From Rhipicephalus microplus (taxonomy: Eukaryota > Arthropoda > Arachnida > Ixodida > Ixodidae): 64,000 bases of DNA. The stretch lies in NCBI RefSeq assembly GCF_043290135.1, contig NC_134701.1, positions 63,929,502 to 63,993,501 on the forward strand, read 5' to 3'. The translations under genes and the position numbers were made by a program. Below the pieces are notes generated by a model that was given only the letters and a program-made list of their open reading frames with translations, was not told the DNA's origin and did not search any database. Positions 45,155 to 57,907 of the stretch are shown here, one piece after another. Within the stretch, counting starts at the first letter, position 1; each line of letters opens with the position of its first letter.

Positions 45155-45290
45155 GCTGATCTCACGTACCAGGGCATCGACGTTATGCGAAGCATGCGGA
45201 GGGAAGATGACAGTGTTGCATTTTTTATTGATCGACACGTTATGAAATGACACTAACTATACAATTGCTGCACGCACAGACATATATTGA
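45155..45290 (+). repeat. ~130-bp dispersed repeat, copy 2
   Basis: Collinear with 20775-20910. Confidence 0.7.
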
Positions 45291-45485
45291 AGAGTCGCAG
45301 ATGTTTATGTAACCAGTTGTTCGCACTTGCACAACGATTCAAAATAGCACACGCGCATTAGCAACACCAGAAGCTGATATGAAGCGCTGATGCTTGTGAG
45401 CGTGCTGGCCCTAGACACTGCTACATAAATCAACATCAGCGCGAGGTAACTAATAACAACAGACGTAAACCCGACGTGACAGCTG

Positions 45486-45646
45486 TGTTGATTATTTTTT
45501 TGGTGCGCAAAAGCACGAGCCCGTCATTGGACACACAGAAAAGAAGACGAAGAACAACGACAGAGTTCACCAGTAACACTATGGCAGTATTTAGTCCGTG
45601 CCGTAAATATATTCTTCAACTCTCAACTGGTGTGGTTTATTCTACA
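45486..45646 (+). repeat. 5' LTR of BEL/Pao element
   Basis: 161 bp. Confidence 0.92.
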
Positions 45647-45929
45647 ATTGATGCCGAAAACCCGTCGGAACTTCGTTGCAGGAACCCCCTACTGGAAGAC
45701 AGCCTTTCGGAAAGCAAGCGGAGGACTTTGCCGAATGCCGCCGGTAAAAGATATGCCGACACATTCACCTGTGCAACAGAAAGCCAGGCATGGACTGTGA
45801 TTCCTAGTAGCCCCACCAACGCAAGTGAACGCCAGTTCCACGCTACGAATGAGAAGGTGAGGAACAAAAATCACTCCCGTGAGAGAGACAATAAACCACC
45901 TTAAAGAAAAGCGTACGTCGCGTCGACAA

Positions 45930-46964
45930 ATGATTATGCGCTTCGTCAAAGAAGCTAAGAGCGTTTTAGAAAGCGACAACATCGGTTCCGTAGCGTCCCT
46001 AGTCGAACGACTGGAGGCGAACAACGCGGAATAAGACAAGCTGAATGAGATGATAGAGGAGTACGTCACCGACGATGAATTCGCTGTGGAATTGGAAGCG
46101 GTCATGAGGTATTAAGATGCTGCCAGAGGAACGCTCGGAAAATTAAAGGCTAGAAAGGCGCAACTGCAGCTTAATAGGTCTCCGTCCTTCTCCGCGCCAC
46201 TGATATCAACCCGTATTGTTCAGCAGCGGGACGATACGCGTGCCCAACGCTCCATAAGGCTACCAGCGCTTCAGTTGCTAGCATTCTCAGGAAAAATTTG
46301 CAAGTGGCCTGGATTCTGGGAACAATTTAAGGCATCGTTTCACCAGAATGAAGGGCTCACGAAGGGATAGAAGTTTCATTACTTAAGAAACCTACTGAGT
46401 GGTATAGCGGCAACCGCGATTGAAGGTTTTCAAGCGACTGAAGATTGTTATGATGATGCCATTGACATCATCAAAAGCCGTTTTGGGGACCAGCGTCTCA
46501 TCGTTCAGGAGCACCTGCGACGCTTACGAGAACTACCGAACGTCATGCGCTCCAATGACGTCCAGGGGTTAAGGACCTGGTATGATTTTGTCCAGTGTCA
46601 CATACGTGGACTGAAAGGCCTCAACGTTAGTTCTTCTACTTACGTGACTATGATGACCGATATATTACTCAGAGCCTTGCCGACAGACATTGTTGTTGAA
46701 TACCACCGGTATATGACCAGAAGTACATCATCTTGTAACGAGGCACGTGAAAGCAGCCGGGACATTTGCGCAGACGAAGACTTGCAAGGTCTACTCAAGT
46801 ACCTTCAAGTAGAAGTAGAAAGTTGTGAGCGCAGCAGAAGCAATGAAACTATAGAAAATAGATACGCCTCGCATGGAGTGAAAAATACTTCCTCGTTTCA
46901 GCCACTGATAGAAGCAGCTCTATACGCGACCTGGAAGATAGACAACAAGGTGTACATCTTTTGA
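45930..46964 (+). pseudogene. BEL/Pao gag relic (DUF1759-like)
   Basis: One frame from ATG 45930 to 46964 except for three stops (near 46032, 46115 and 46368). It contains an acidic N-terminal coil, L-P-A-L-Q-L-L-A-F-S-G (typical opening of the DUF1759 gag domain), W-P-G-F-W-E-Q-F, and the helix ending L-L-R-A-L-P-T-D-I. The frame holds up well given the LTR divergence. Confidence 0.85.
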
Positions 46965-47029
46965 AGTTCATCTAACCACATTACTGAAGAGTGTACTGGC
47001 AATATTAGCAGGGAGGCAAAGCTGAAGAA

Positions 47030-50000
47030 GCTCACGGCCGGAAAGCACTGCTTTCGTTGCACCATGGAAGGTCATCACTACAAAACCTGCCACCAAAAAA
47101 ATACAATGCGGAAAATGCAAAGGAAGACTTGTCTTTTCAATGTGTGACCTGACATGGAAGCCCGAGAAGGCTGAAGCTACAAGCAACCAAAGTACCGTCA
47201 CAACGAACAGCCTTCATACAAGTTCCAACACAAGTATAGGCACCGAAGGTTTGCTGCAAACCTTTCGATTGTGGGTTATAGGGCACACCAAGTGTGCCTA
47301 CATCCGTGGCATAGCAGACATTGGCAGCCAACGCACATTTATACGTGAACCTGTTTTGGACTCTCGAGTTGAAAAATCTAGGTAAAATTAGCCTGAATCT
47401 CAACATTTTTGGACAGACAGGATCCCTTTCAAAGCTGCACCGCGTCTTAGAACTTCGTCTGCGTAGTCAGTACGATAATGTGGGGCACTTCGTCCAAGCT
47501 ATAGAGATTCCATTCATTTGCCATGACGTAGTTCAGGTACCAATGAACCATGAATAGATAAGGGAGATAGAAGACAGTGGGTGCCCGATTGCTGACAAGC
47601 TATTTTCACCTGGAATGACCACTGTACCTGGAGTAAGTTTCTTACTTGGAGAGGATAACTTGTGGAAGCTTATGACTTGAGAGATTCAGCGTTACTCTGC
47701 TAACAGCGACTTGGTCTCCCCTGGTTCTACCTATGGATGAATGTTTCAAGGACCACTCTATTTTAATACGTCGGTCAACTTAGCCAGCCCAGTCAGCATA
47801 CCACGTCGGAACACTTCGACTGAAACGACTGACAAGGCTCTACGAAAGTTCTGCGAACTTGAGAGCATGGAAATCCTACCAGACAATGACAGCGTAGCCA
47901 AACGCAATGCATCAGTCCTGGAAGAGTGCCAGAGCAGACCCTCATTTGTAGATGGTCGCTTGGAGGTCAGTCTTCCATGAAAGAACGAAAGCACAAAACT
48001 TGACAGTAAACGAGTGGAAGCTTTGAAGAGTTTGTCGTCGCTCGGAAAGAAAATGAAGCGAAATCGAGATTTCACAGTGGAATATGCATCGACTATAACC
48101 AATCTATGAAGATGGGACACGCTGAAAGGGCGTCCAGCGAAGCTGACGAAAGTTACAAGATATCATCTTGAATGTATTATATGCCGCATCGTGCCATCGC
48201 ACGAAGTGAATCTACGACTACAAGAGTACGTGTGGTCTTTGATGCGTCAGCACATCGACCTTAATATTCTTCACTGAACGACTGCTTATAAAATGGCCCC
48301 AATCTGCTGACTGACATGGTGGCTCTTCTCATACGGTTCAGGATGAATCCAATCGTTTTAAGGGCCGATATAGAAAAAGCCTTTTTACAGATCAGCATCA
48401 GAAAAGAAGACCGAGACGCTCTGCGCTTTCTCTGGTTAAAAGACAATTCAACTACAGAGAATCTAGAACCTAAAATAGAAGAATGGAGGATGACCAGAGT
48501 TCCCTTCGAGACCGAAGCAAGTCCCTTTCTTTTAAATGCCACTTTACGACAACACCTGATGTCTGTAAAGGGCAAACTACAGTACACAGCCAAGAGAGTA
48601 GCTGGATCTTTCTACGTAGACTATATTCTCATCGGAGCTAGAACGGACCAAGATACGCAACAAATCTACGGAGAAGTCAACGCATTGATGGAGTCTGCAG
48701 GTATGCGCCTAAGGAAAAGGGTGTCAAACTCGACGGCTCTACGTCAACTGTTTTCTGAGACCGAAGAACCTGACATTTCTTCGGGCTCCGTCGAAGTGCT
48801 AGGTCTTATATGGAACCCGTACACAGACGTTATGACAATTGCTTCAAAGTCAGCGCTTGGATATTTGCAGACAGAAAGAAAGCCGTGCGAGAGGTCGGTG
48901 TTACAGACGGTATCAAGGATATTCGAGCCTATGGGGGTGATAGCACCTTTCATGATCCAAGCTAAGATACTTCTTCAAGAGCTGTGGAAAAGGAAAGTTG
49001 ATTGGGATGATGAGCTACCAGAAGATCTTGATATAGGATGGAGTAACTGGTGCTCTACATTACCACAGATCCATAAGACAGCCATCAACCGTTGGGTGAA
49101 TGCTTTGACAGAAGATGGAACTGCACAACTACACCTGTTGTGTGATGCCAGTCAGAAAGCTTATGAAGCTGGCACTTAATTGAGTGATGTTGGACAGAAA
49201 AACGACGTCGCTACGGCCCTTCTCATTGCTAAATCAAGAGTTCCACCTTTACAGACAGTTACGCTACCCAGACTCGAACTCCTTGGTGCAGAGCTTGCAA
49301 CTAGACAGGCGACGTTCCTTATTAATGCCCTCAGGTCATTTCAACAGAATATAAACGTGACCTTCTGGACCGATTCTACCAACGCCCTACATTAGATCCG
49401 AGGAGTGACATCGCAACGACAACAATTTGTAGGCAACAGTGTGTCAGAAATTCAACATAGTTATGTCAAAAATTGATGGTGACATTGTTCTGGGAATGTA
49501 ACCCCACAGATTGTCTTACACGGGGCACATCGTTGCAATCACTGAGCCGTGACTAGCTATGGTGGCAGGGTCCATCATGGTTGAGAGAGGAGGAAGAAGC
49601 ATGGCCGACGAACACACTGAATGCGCCAGGCGGAGAAACAAGCTTTTGCGATCCGAGCGTCGTGCAAGTTCTACATGTGAAGAAGTCTTCGCCAATATTG
49701 GACCTGGGAAGGTACTCCAGTCTCACATGAGTCCTGCGAATTACAGCGTGGGTCTTTATATTCACCGAGAGTTGTAGGACCCCGCGCTGTCAGTAGAAAT
49801 ATTCGAGCATAACAGACAAGGACATGAATAAGGCTGAAGACTATTGGATTAAAGTAATGCAAAAAGAAGTATACTTGCGAGATAACAACGAACTCGACTA
49901 AAGGACATTGTTAAATCCACGTTCCAGTGTCAAGACACTCCATCCTTTTCTGGATGCAGAAAGACGACTGTGTATAAAAGACAGGCTACAACCAGCACTA

Positions 50001-51187
50001 GAAACTGAAAAGGTGAAACATCCTGTTCTTGTGACTCCACATCATGACTTCACTAAGCTTCTCGTCCGTGACTGTCATCGGCGTATTTTTCAAGGAGGTG
50101 TACAAGACACGCTAACTAAAATTAGAGAAACTTTTGGATACCCCAAGGCCGACAGTTTGTGAATAAAGTTATTGGAGGATGCAACTTATGTGCGAAGTAC
50201 AGAGCCAAACCAGCGAGCGCCTCTGTAGCGCCGTTACCACGAGAAAGAGTGTGTCGTTCCGATACTTTTCAAACTGTGGGAATAGATGCTACCGGTCCAC
50301 TGTACGTGAAAAATGGCAATTCATTTTCACAAAGTTACATAGCCCTGTTCCCGTGGGCGGTCACAAGAGCTATACACCTAGAGTTGATCTCGAATGTATC
50401 AGCTAACAGTTTCATGCTAGCTTTTCGTAGGTTCACCTTCCGCCGTGGATTGCCGGGTGTTATATTTACCGACAGTGCACAAACCTTCAAAAAACCTTCG
50501 AAGCAAATCACATCCTTATCAACTATATTATTCAGCGGTAAATTTCAAGAATACTGCTCTCAAAGAAGGCTCGAATAGAAGTTCATTGCAGAAAAGGCAG
50601 CATCGTGGGGAGGCTTCTGGGAAAGAATAGTCAGGACAGTGAAGTCTACTCTACGGAATATTCTTGACCAGCATAGGCTCACGTCTGAAGAGCTGACAAC
50701 AGTGCTATAAGAGGTAGAAGCTGTGGTAAATTCGAGACCCCTCACATAGTTATCATCGTCAACAGAAGAAATTGAAGTACTGACACCAGCCCATTTCTCG
50801 ACTGGTAAAAGAATCACTAGTATTCCTTACAACCAACAAGAAGTCAACCTTTGAAGCTCGAAAGCCTCACTTACAAGAAGATGAATGCAACGCGCACGGG
50901 TAATTGAACAATTTTGGAGAAGATGGAGACAAGAGTGTCTGCTGAGCTTCCGCTCTGTGCACCATGCCAGTATTCAAGCTCAAGGTTCAAACCATTTTGA
51001 AGAAGGGGAACTAGTGCTCGTCTTTGAAAATAAAGCCCCGCGGCAACTTTCGAGAACGAGAAGGATCATAGAGCTGCACCAAGGACGGGATGGGATCGTC
51101 AGAGCCTGTTCAGTGAAGCTAGACAACGGATCTGTCACAAGAAAGGCTGTCGAGCATCTCTTCCCCATTGAGCTTTCACTGTCTTAG
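47030..51187 (+). pseudogene. BEL/Pao pol relic
   Basis: A Cys-knuckle pair (C-F-R-C-T-M-E-G-H-H-Y-K-T-C at about 47050) precedes the protease, whose active site is degraded to A-D-I-G-S (about 47315). RT at 48316-49179 has A-D-I-E-K-A-F-L-Q-I and a catalytic box changed to Y-V-D-Y, so it is inactive. The Peptidase_A17-type linker and L-P-R-L-E-L-L-G-A RNase H start (about 49270) follow. Integrase pieces: zinc finger (C-H-R-R ... C-N-L-C), V-G-I-D-A-T-G-P-L-Y (about 50280), I-F-T-D-S-A. The C-terminal domain at 50885-51187 (F-W-R-R-W-R-Q-E, W-x-H-x-G-R-D-G-like core) is intact. Confidence 0.87.
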
Positions 51188-51222
51188 AAGACTTGAACTA
51201 CGCGCCTTTTCGGGGTGGAGAA

Positions 51223-51383
51223 TGTTGATTATTTCTTTAGTGCGCAAAGGCATGAGCCCGTGCATAGACACACAGAAAAGAAGACGAAGAACAACGACAG
51301 CTTTCGCTGGGAACACTATAGTAGTAATTAGTCTGTGCCGCAAATATATTCCTAAACTCTCAACTGGTGTGGTTTATTCTACA
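51223..51383 (+). repeat. 3' LTR of BEL/Pao element
   Basis: 161 bp. Confidence 0.92.
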
Positions 51384-51496
51384 AGTTGTATCAAAGGAGT
51401 ACATGTATATGTAATGTTTATAAAATGGCGTAGGCAGCACTGCAACCACGATTGACGTTTCAGAAAGATTAGCGTCTATTTGAAAAGTAGTTCAGA

Positions 51497-51600
51497 GACC
51501 TGGAGTAGCTGTGTGGTAAAATGCTTTGCTGCCATGCAGAATGCTTGGGTTCGATTCCAGCTGGGGCCATAACATTTATTCGTCGGGTTGACGCTACCGA
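51497..51600 (+). mobile_element. tRNA-derived SINE head
   Basis: GTAGCTGTGTGGTAAAATGC (A-box region) and GGGTTCGATTCCAGC (B box) spaced as in a tRNA. Weak stems and no CCA-type acceptor context, so it is read as a SINE rather than a tRNA gene. Confidence 0.6.
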
Positions 51601-51725
51601 TGTCGGGTATTTCTTAATGTACCACTGTGGGAGGGGGGAGTGTTTTGTGACATACGCGACGGGATTGTGATATTATTCAGGTATTGACAAGCGCGTCATA
51701 TTCGTCCAACCATCTTACCCTCCCA

Positions 51726-51800
51726 TGCTAACTTTGGTTCACGAAAAGTTAAGGGCGTGAGCACGAAAGCACCCAAACCTAAGCGGCTAGACACATACGC
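51726..51800 (+). repeat. ~70-bp dispersed repeat, copy 2
   Basis: Matches 26334-26410. Confidence 0.65.
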
Positions 51801-53120
51801 TAAATGTAGCCGAAGCATTCTAAGAAATGCTCCGCATTCAAAACGAATGCTATATTAGAAGCCGCTAAAAACGGTAGGATGGTGAATAAAGAAGTTTCCA
51901 ATGAAATATCTGTTAACAGGGGTTGTGTCGAGCCGACGTTTAAGCAAGCAGACTTGAATGTTCTGTTCCTTGACGAAGAGAAGCCTGCTTGTCCAAATTT
52001 CGGCCCAAGCAGACAACCCGTGTCTACGCAATAGAGACCATTAAGCATTAGCTCGAATTTTTTTGAGCTTTTGAGATAGTTCGGTATACTGTTCGCAATG
52101 CATGTTATTCGCAATTTATTACTAGAAATAAGTGAACAGTTGGGTACCCTCGACCATGAGGGCTCCTTAGATCAGCCCTGTTGCTACTGAAGCTTCGCAA
52201 AGTGGCAATGCGCTGCCAACCGAATGTCGCATCCCTTTGCCTCATTCTCTCGTTGCGCTTCTCTCTTTAGCACCAAGTAATAAAAAATATGCTTTTTACT
52301 TTGTAAGGGAGGTAATGGGCGAACGGAAAAGGCACCGAGGCTTTTCGTGCCTGGTATATTTTGTACGCGTATAACAAGTATTTGACATAAGAATGCGAAT
52401 GCGTTGTTGACAATATTCATAAAACACGTGCTTTATTGTTTGCTATGGCTACTTTGTGACTGTTTTCAAGTCGACAATTTGTATTCCTCACGTAAAAATG
52501 CATTTGGATAACAATGAAAAAAAATCCACTTCGTGCACGAATGCGAACATATGGTCTGTGCAACCAAGAAGAGGGAAGCAGCACTCCTCTAGAACATCTA
52601 AAGCCTTCCAAAATATGTCTCTGCACTCCTTCTATGCTGCACGTTTTCGCTCGCTGTAGCGATAGTCCAAAGCCTGTCGAAGAGCGATGCAGGGCCTCCG
52701 ACGGCAACTGCGTCGTTTGTAGAGCACACCCATTCACCATGGTTGGAATTATTGCACACTGCGTTTTCTTTTCATTTTTTATAGTGCCTAATGTCAAAAG
52801 CTGGCCGCGCAGTGCGAATCTAGCACTTTTTTGAGTACCTTGGTAAATATTTCGGGCAATTGGCAAAGAGACATCATATTTCGTCTTAATTTAGCGTACA
52901 CTCATCACGTGATATGGTAGCCATTTCACCATTGACGTTGTGGATGAAATCTTTAACGAGATCTTCTGTCTGGAAGAGCAGGTCACACACGACACAAGAG
53001 CTGGTTGGTTGTTTGTTTTGGCTTGTTCTTTGTCGAGCTGGTAGGTGTTTAACGTGGAGGAGTCTTCGGCGGCCTGAAAAGTATATTTTCTCGCTCGAAG
53101 ATCGCACTGAGTCGCAGTCG
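51801..53120. other. No assigned gene
   Basis: Overlapping open frames at 52417-52866 (minus, 149 codons) and 52514-52834 (plus, 106 codons) show no family motif. The plus frame has two Cys pairs (C-S-D, C-R-A, C-V-V-C) that could be a degraded zinc motif. Confidence 0.4.
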
Positions 53121-53127
53121 CTCTTCC

Positions 53128-53372
53128 ATGGATATATATGTTAGGCTTGACGCCCCAGAACCACCATATGATTGTGACAGACGCCGTAGTGGAGGGCTCC
53201 GGAAATTTCGACAACCTGGGTTTTTTTACTGTGTACCCAAATCTAAGTACACGGGCCTACAGCATCTTCGCCTTTATCGAGAATGCAGCTGCCGCAGCAG
53301 GAATTTGATCCCACGACCTGCGGTCAGCAGCCGAGTACCTGAGTCATCAGATCATCACGGCGAGGCAGCTGC
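53128..53372 (-). mobile_element. Ruka-like SINE, diverged
   Basis: Body motif GACGCCGTAGTGGAGGGC and GGGCCTACAGCATCTTCGCC are present. The B box is altered to GGATCAAATTCC and the (AATC)n tail is lost. Confidence 0.85.
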
Positions 53373-53581
53373 TCCAGCAGCTGGGCACAAAACAGCGAGG
53401 CATATTAGATGCAAAGCATCTTAGAGCAGGGTTCAATCCGGTGTGCTTCGTGACGACCCTTACTTCGTATGCGCAACAGCTCACTTAAGCAATGCCGGAA
53501 CACGCTCACGCGCTAGCTCATGTCGTCCTGAATAAGGGGCTAGATAAGACACTGCCTCACCCCCTTACTTTCTCTCCGCAG

Positions 53582-53934
53582 ACATATGATGGCGTCAGGT
53601 ACAAGATACTGCAAATGCCCCATGAAGCAACGCGTAATATCCTAGTCAGAACACGCGTGAACGTGCTAAAGCGTTTGGGTCTGCGTAAGTGACTGTAAGT
53701 GACGTAAGTGAGGCGGTGACAGCTCCCCTTTCCACTCTCTCAGCATATTATGCCTGGCAAGGCCGTGGAAACTCTCAAGTTCAATTGATCACCTGTAGGG
53801 GGCGAAAAAATCAACCACGCAGCGTTTCCGCTACAAACACCCTGAGTGGATATACTAACCTCTCTCACCACTCGCACTATCGCACTTTCCTGTACGTGCG
53901 CCTTCGTCGAGGCCAAGTTTCAATTCTTGAATGA
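53582..53934 (+). CDS. Candidate host exons with tandem splice donors
   Basis: A strong acceptor (CCTTACTTTCTCTCCGCAG) is followed by an open frame from 53582 (T-Y-D-G-V-R-Y-K-I-L-Q-M-P-H-E) to a GTAAGTGA donor at 53681. Two more GTAAGTGA motifs start at 53691 and 53699, then a second strong acceptor (CCTTTCCACTCTCTCAG). If spliced, the frame continues from about 53749 to TGA at about 53932. The product is not recognised. The intron would be unusually short (~68 bp), so the model is tentative. Confidence 0.3.
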
Positions 53935-54790
53935 TCGAATACTACATCTTTGTGTACCGCCACACATAAAAACAACTTGTACTTATAGCAAGTAGTTTTT
54001 TTCAAACATGTGTTGCGTCATCAATATTTGTGACAGTTTTTGCTTCAGCTGACTCAAGATCAGCAGCAGCCTATCGACATCATTATCCTCATTTTAAAAT
54101 GTACGGCACCCAACGATAGCGATGGTAGGGAACGGCTCGTGGTGCGTTCGGATCTCGCTGCTCCGCACTAATTCGTTTCACTGTAAATATTTCGAGCCTC
54201 TACCGACCGACACATTCTTTCTCGTTCTGTTTATTTTGACTCATTCAAATGCTTTCGCGAAAGGAATTCGAGTGATTTCCGGGGAACGAAGCGACCATTG
54301 AAGCTTTCATTGAATGAACCCCCGTTGCAAGCCCGGGCCGGTGAGTGGAAACCACTTCAGTTTTTTTAGGAATGGTTGCTTGCAGGACTAGTTGGTTCAT
54401 TTCAACACATGTAGTTTTTTGCCAATAACTGTGTAGGCGTCACACGGTGGCAGCGCATTGCAGTATTAAATTTTTAAATTGTGTAACGTCTCAATCTGTA
54501 ACCGGTAAAACGTGCGTTACATGCGGCCTGGCTTCACGTGGAAACGAGTCACAGACTCAATAGTCGATTCTGAATTTCTATCACCAGTTAACGCCAACCA
54601 GGCCAATGCGATAAAAGAAGGGAAATAAATCACTGTCGCCTCTCATGTGTCTTCGTAGCTAGCCCATATAATAGTGCAAAAAACGTACGGGTTAATAGTT
54701 TACCTCAGTAACATTTGACAAACATCACATAATTATGGGTGTGGTTTTGCTATAGTGTGACAAAGAAGGCGTCTCATAACTTAGAAATAA
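53935..54790. other. No feature recognised
   Basis: AT-rich, no ORF or repeat that I recognise. Confidence 0.5.
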
Positions 54791-54808
54791 TTCTTTTTTC
54801 TGCCACAG

Positions 54809-54895
54809 CCTCTTGGCCCACCTGACATGGAAGAAGCTGTGTACAATGGTCAAGTAGCCTGCTACATGGCATGCCTTGTGAAGAAGCAGCCCTGA
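54809..54895 (+). CDS. Candidate terminal exon, 28 codons
   Basis: The acceptor TTCTTTTTTCTGCCACAG is strong. The exon then reads P-L-G-P-P-D-M-E-E-A-V-Y-N-G, C-Y-M-A-C, L-V-K-K-Q-P, stop. A further strong acceptor (TTGTTTTTTCAG, before 55038) opens a 21-codon frame, a possible alternative last exon. It may belong with 53582-53934, but the phases do not join directly. Confidence 0.35.
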   Translation, partial: PLGPPDMEEAVYNGQVACYMACLVKKQP

Positions 54896-55243
54896 GTGAT
54901 ACACGTGTTATTAGGTACCATTACATTTATGTATAAAATACTGCTGTTTACTAGTTAACTGAGTTTATTTGTTTACCATGGAAAATTTTATGCATTGATT
55001 ATGCATTGATATCTCGTGATGTTACTTGTTTTTTCAGACTGCCATGCAACGACAGGATGACCACGTCCGAATGTCCACTCTGCAAGCAAATTTAAAATTC
55101 TGAACGTCCACTACAACAAATCATCTCGAACCTCACACATGCAATTCTGTATTTGTGAATGTTTTGCCACGCATATAATGGAGGGGTGCTTTAAACTGGC
55201 CACAAGCATGGAATCTACTGTTCAATAACGTTGAAACTCTTAC

Positions 55244-55345
55244 ACTTCTAGTTAGATTGTGCGGCACTGCTGAGCTCAACAACACAGGTTTGATCCCAGC
55301 CACAGTGGCCATATTTCGATGGGAGTGAAAAGCTAAGACGCTTTT
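55244..55345 (+). mobile_element. tRNA-derived SINE fragment
   Basis: Contains the B-box-like AGGTTTGATCCCAG and the following CGATGGGAGTGAAAAGC, a pattern shared by SINE bodies in this window (compare GATGGAGGCGGAAATG at 10590). The head is degraded. Confidence 0.45.
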
Positions 55346-56117
55346 GTGCTGAACGGTTTGTTAAATTCGCCTGCACCGCATGATTCATTTTACAGAGTGC
55401 TGCACCTCGCCATTCGTTTCAGTGGGGCAGCAATGGCATCTTCTAAACTGTGCCATTCATTTCAAAGAGCGCGGGAGAGGTTCATCACTAAAACTAGTTC
55501 ATGATTTTCCTGTACCTCCTACTCTGACGGCGCTGGTTTGCTGCAGCCGCACGCACAGCTTAACAAACAATATAACATTAGACGTCGGTGCATTACCCAG
55601 CTCTACAAATGCGGTGTGTTTTGCCAAGATGTTTGCACCTCATTATATTAAGCTAACAACAATGAGGATTCCACCTTGTCAGCACCTTGTTATTGACTCG
55701 TGATGCCACACGGCTGAACTCATGCTGCACAAGTTCTGAACTTCTCGTGCACAGCTGTGAACCAGTTCGGATTGGTGCAGGTGAACTAAACTGACCCTTA
55801 AAAGATGGAAGCCTGAAAATATGAAAAATATAAGGGGTCAAAGCAAATGTTTCGACAAGCAGTCTTGTCTTCTGTGAGGTTACAATGTCATTTGTTTGAA
55901 CCCCTGGAAGCCAGAATCAATCTAAATTTGCCCACTACTGTATGACTCACGATCACGTCATAGTTGGCAGGTGAATCGTCGGAAATTATTATTTGCACTA
56001 CATAATGAACACACCCACAATGATGGGCATTAACAGGCTTTCTGACATTTAGTTGTGCCTTGTGACAGTTTACCAACCACATCCAGAACTGTTTTGTCTT
56101 AATTAACTGTGTTTAGC

Positions 56118-56471
56118 TCATACATGTTTACAAAAAAAATGCCCTGAAGCTCGCAAGGCTGCACTCAATTGCTTTAGCTTTGCACACGTATTCAATTGGC
56201 TCCTAAAATAATAGATCACAAAGGTGATGAGCACTTGCAGCACAGCTTCATCAAAGGCACGAATGCTATCGTGAAGAGCAAGATTGTGTTCATTGGATGT
56301 AGTACCGTTTTTTTTTTTGTGTAGCGGAGAAACATCCCAGATTTCTTTGAGCACATCTTCTGTTTGAATTAGGTTGTCATAGCTGTAGTGTCTACCACTA
56401 CGAAGTGAAATTCTGTGCACTACCATCATAAAAACAATATAGGAAATCACACAGGTAGTTGGAACATACAA
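56118..56471 (-). CDS. Unassigned ORF, 117 aa, exon-like middle
   Basis: On minus, an AG at about 56423 is followed by coding-like sequence (S-Y-D-N-L-I-Q-T-E-D-V-L-K-E-I-W-D) that continues through an 11-base A run to A-F-D-E-A-V-L-Q-V-L. It may be a decayed processed gene piece (the A run makes the frame insecure). No family recognised. Confidence 0.25.
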   Translation of the reverse strand: MYVPTTCVISYIVFMMVVHRISLRSGRHYSYDNLIQTEDVLKEIWDVSPLHKKKNGTTSNEHNLALHDSIRAFDEAVLQVLITFVIYYFRSQLNTCAKLKQLSAALRASGHFFCKHV

Positions 56472-57830
56472 GATCTTGACTTATTCACAGTCACACTGCA
56501 AGATAGTACGTACTTCATGTCCTAACCTCTAAAAGTAGCAGGGAGAAAACAACTTAAGCTTTCAAGCACAAGTATACTGAAAAAGTAAACACAATAAGAA
56601 GTGTGTGATAAATGTTACCTCTATTGATCCAGTATTCGGACAGATTCACATCATGTACCACCAATTGATTTCAGGAGTGCTTTCTTGCAAGAGAGTGCTC
56701 AAGTTCTATCGATATGTCTATGCAAAAAAGGGATTGTGCTCAGAGCTGAGCAAATAGTGTACTGTAAGAGCACCAACAAATATGTACAAACAAGAAAATT
56801 GTACAATGCATGCGTAAAGCTTTTTTTTCTTAGAATTGGGCCTTTTGGATCTGTAAGCACACACCTCATAACTGTTCCTTAAGCATACACGTTTGCTGCA
56901 TACTCAGCTGACCAGTCATTACCTGCGACGAGAAATTCTAGCTGCAGTAACTGTGTAACCTAACTCTAACAATAAATGTAGCAAGCCTGAAATAATTTTA
57001 GGCCCATCACCTAAATACATATTACCTATGATATGGGCTCACGGCTGAGAATTAAAACTAGTGCCTACTGTGGTGACACGACGCGACATTGCACAATTGT
57101 GAAGTACTCAATGTAGCATTGCAGAGCGAGAAAGATTCAGAACGGTACGCATTCACAATTGCTTATTTAACAAATTTAGCAAATTACGTTGCTCTTACTT
57201 TTCAAGCGATCATTTGGCAATGTGCAAGTTTCTTTCCCGATTCCACATCATGCACTCACTTCATTTCAACACTACAGGGCAAGCGCCACATCTGACGGCA
57301 GAATCGGACCCTTGTATTGAAGCAACGCTGTTAAACTCGAACGCTGCAACACAATGAGAGCGACGTTCATTCAGCGATCTCGATGTTCAGTTATATGTAT
57401 ATTCTTGTTAGCTTTCAACAGCTTTTACACATGGGTTGAAAGCTTTCGATATGTATGAGTGACTTGTTTTGTTCGGACCCGACCGTATACATTGGTTGTA
57501 CCGGTATGAACAACCGCAATAAACGATGCCAACCTTACTTGATTGGCGTTTTTGCCACTCGAGGCCAGTTTGGTCACCTGGCGATAATTACAGATACGAA
57601 GCGCAATTTGGCAACGAAAAAAATATAGCAGTAGAAGCGAGCAGCGCGAACCAGCCACGAGCCCCCACCTGTAGCAATAAAAAAAAAATCGTCTTTTTAT
57701 TGTTGACGATAGTACTGCCAGCGCCATGTCGCCTCGTGGTATTGCAGTTCAGTATGCCGCTGCTACGTATTTGCATGCTATTTTGATACAACAGCACAAA
57801 AGTACAGTTTCCGATCTCTAAACTGGTAGG
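56472..57830. other. No assigned feature
   Basis: AT-rich intronic sequence; short open frames only. Nothing like a transposon protein seen. Confidence 0.45.
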
Positions 57831-57907
57831 TGTTCTATGGCCTGGCGAGATCGTGAAGCAGCGGGTGGAGTAGCGAAAGGCTCAACGCGCCAAAGCGCAA
57901 CGTAAAC

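Larger units (their letters stand above)
45486..51383 (+). mobile_element. Complete BEL/Pao element, 5.9 kb, decayed
   Basis: Two 161-bp LTRs (45486-45646, 51223-51383), TGTTGATT...TTCTACA. About 21 of 161 positions differ by eye (~13%). The flanks AGCTG (45481-45485) and AGTTG (51384-51388) are a 5-bp target duplication with one change. A primer-binding-like TGCCGAAAACCCG follows the 5' LTR by a few bases and CGGGGTGGAGAA precedes the 3' LTR. gag, Cys knuckles, protease, Pao-type RT, RNase H and integrase with the DUF5641-type C-terminus occur in order, interrupted by many stops. Confidence 0.93.
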
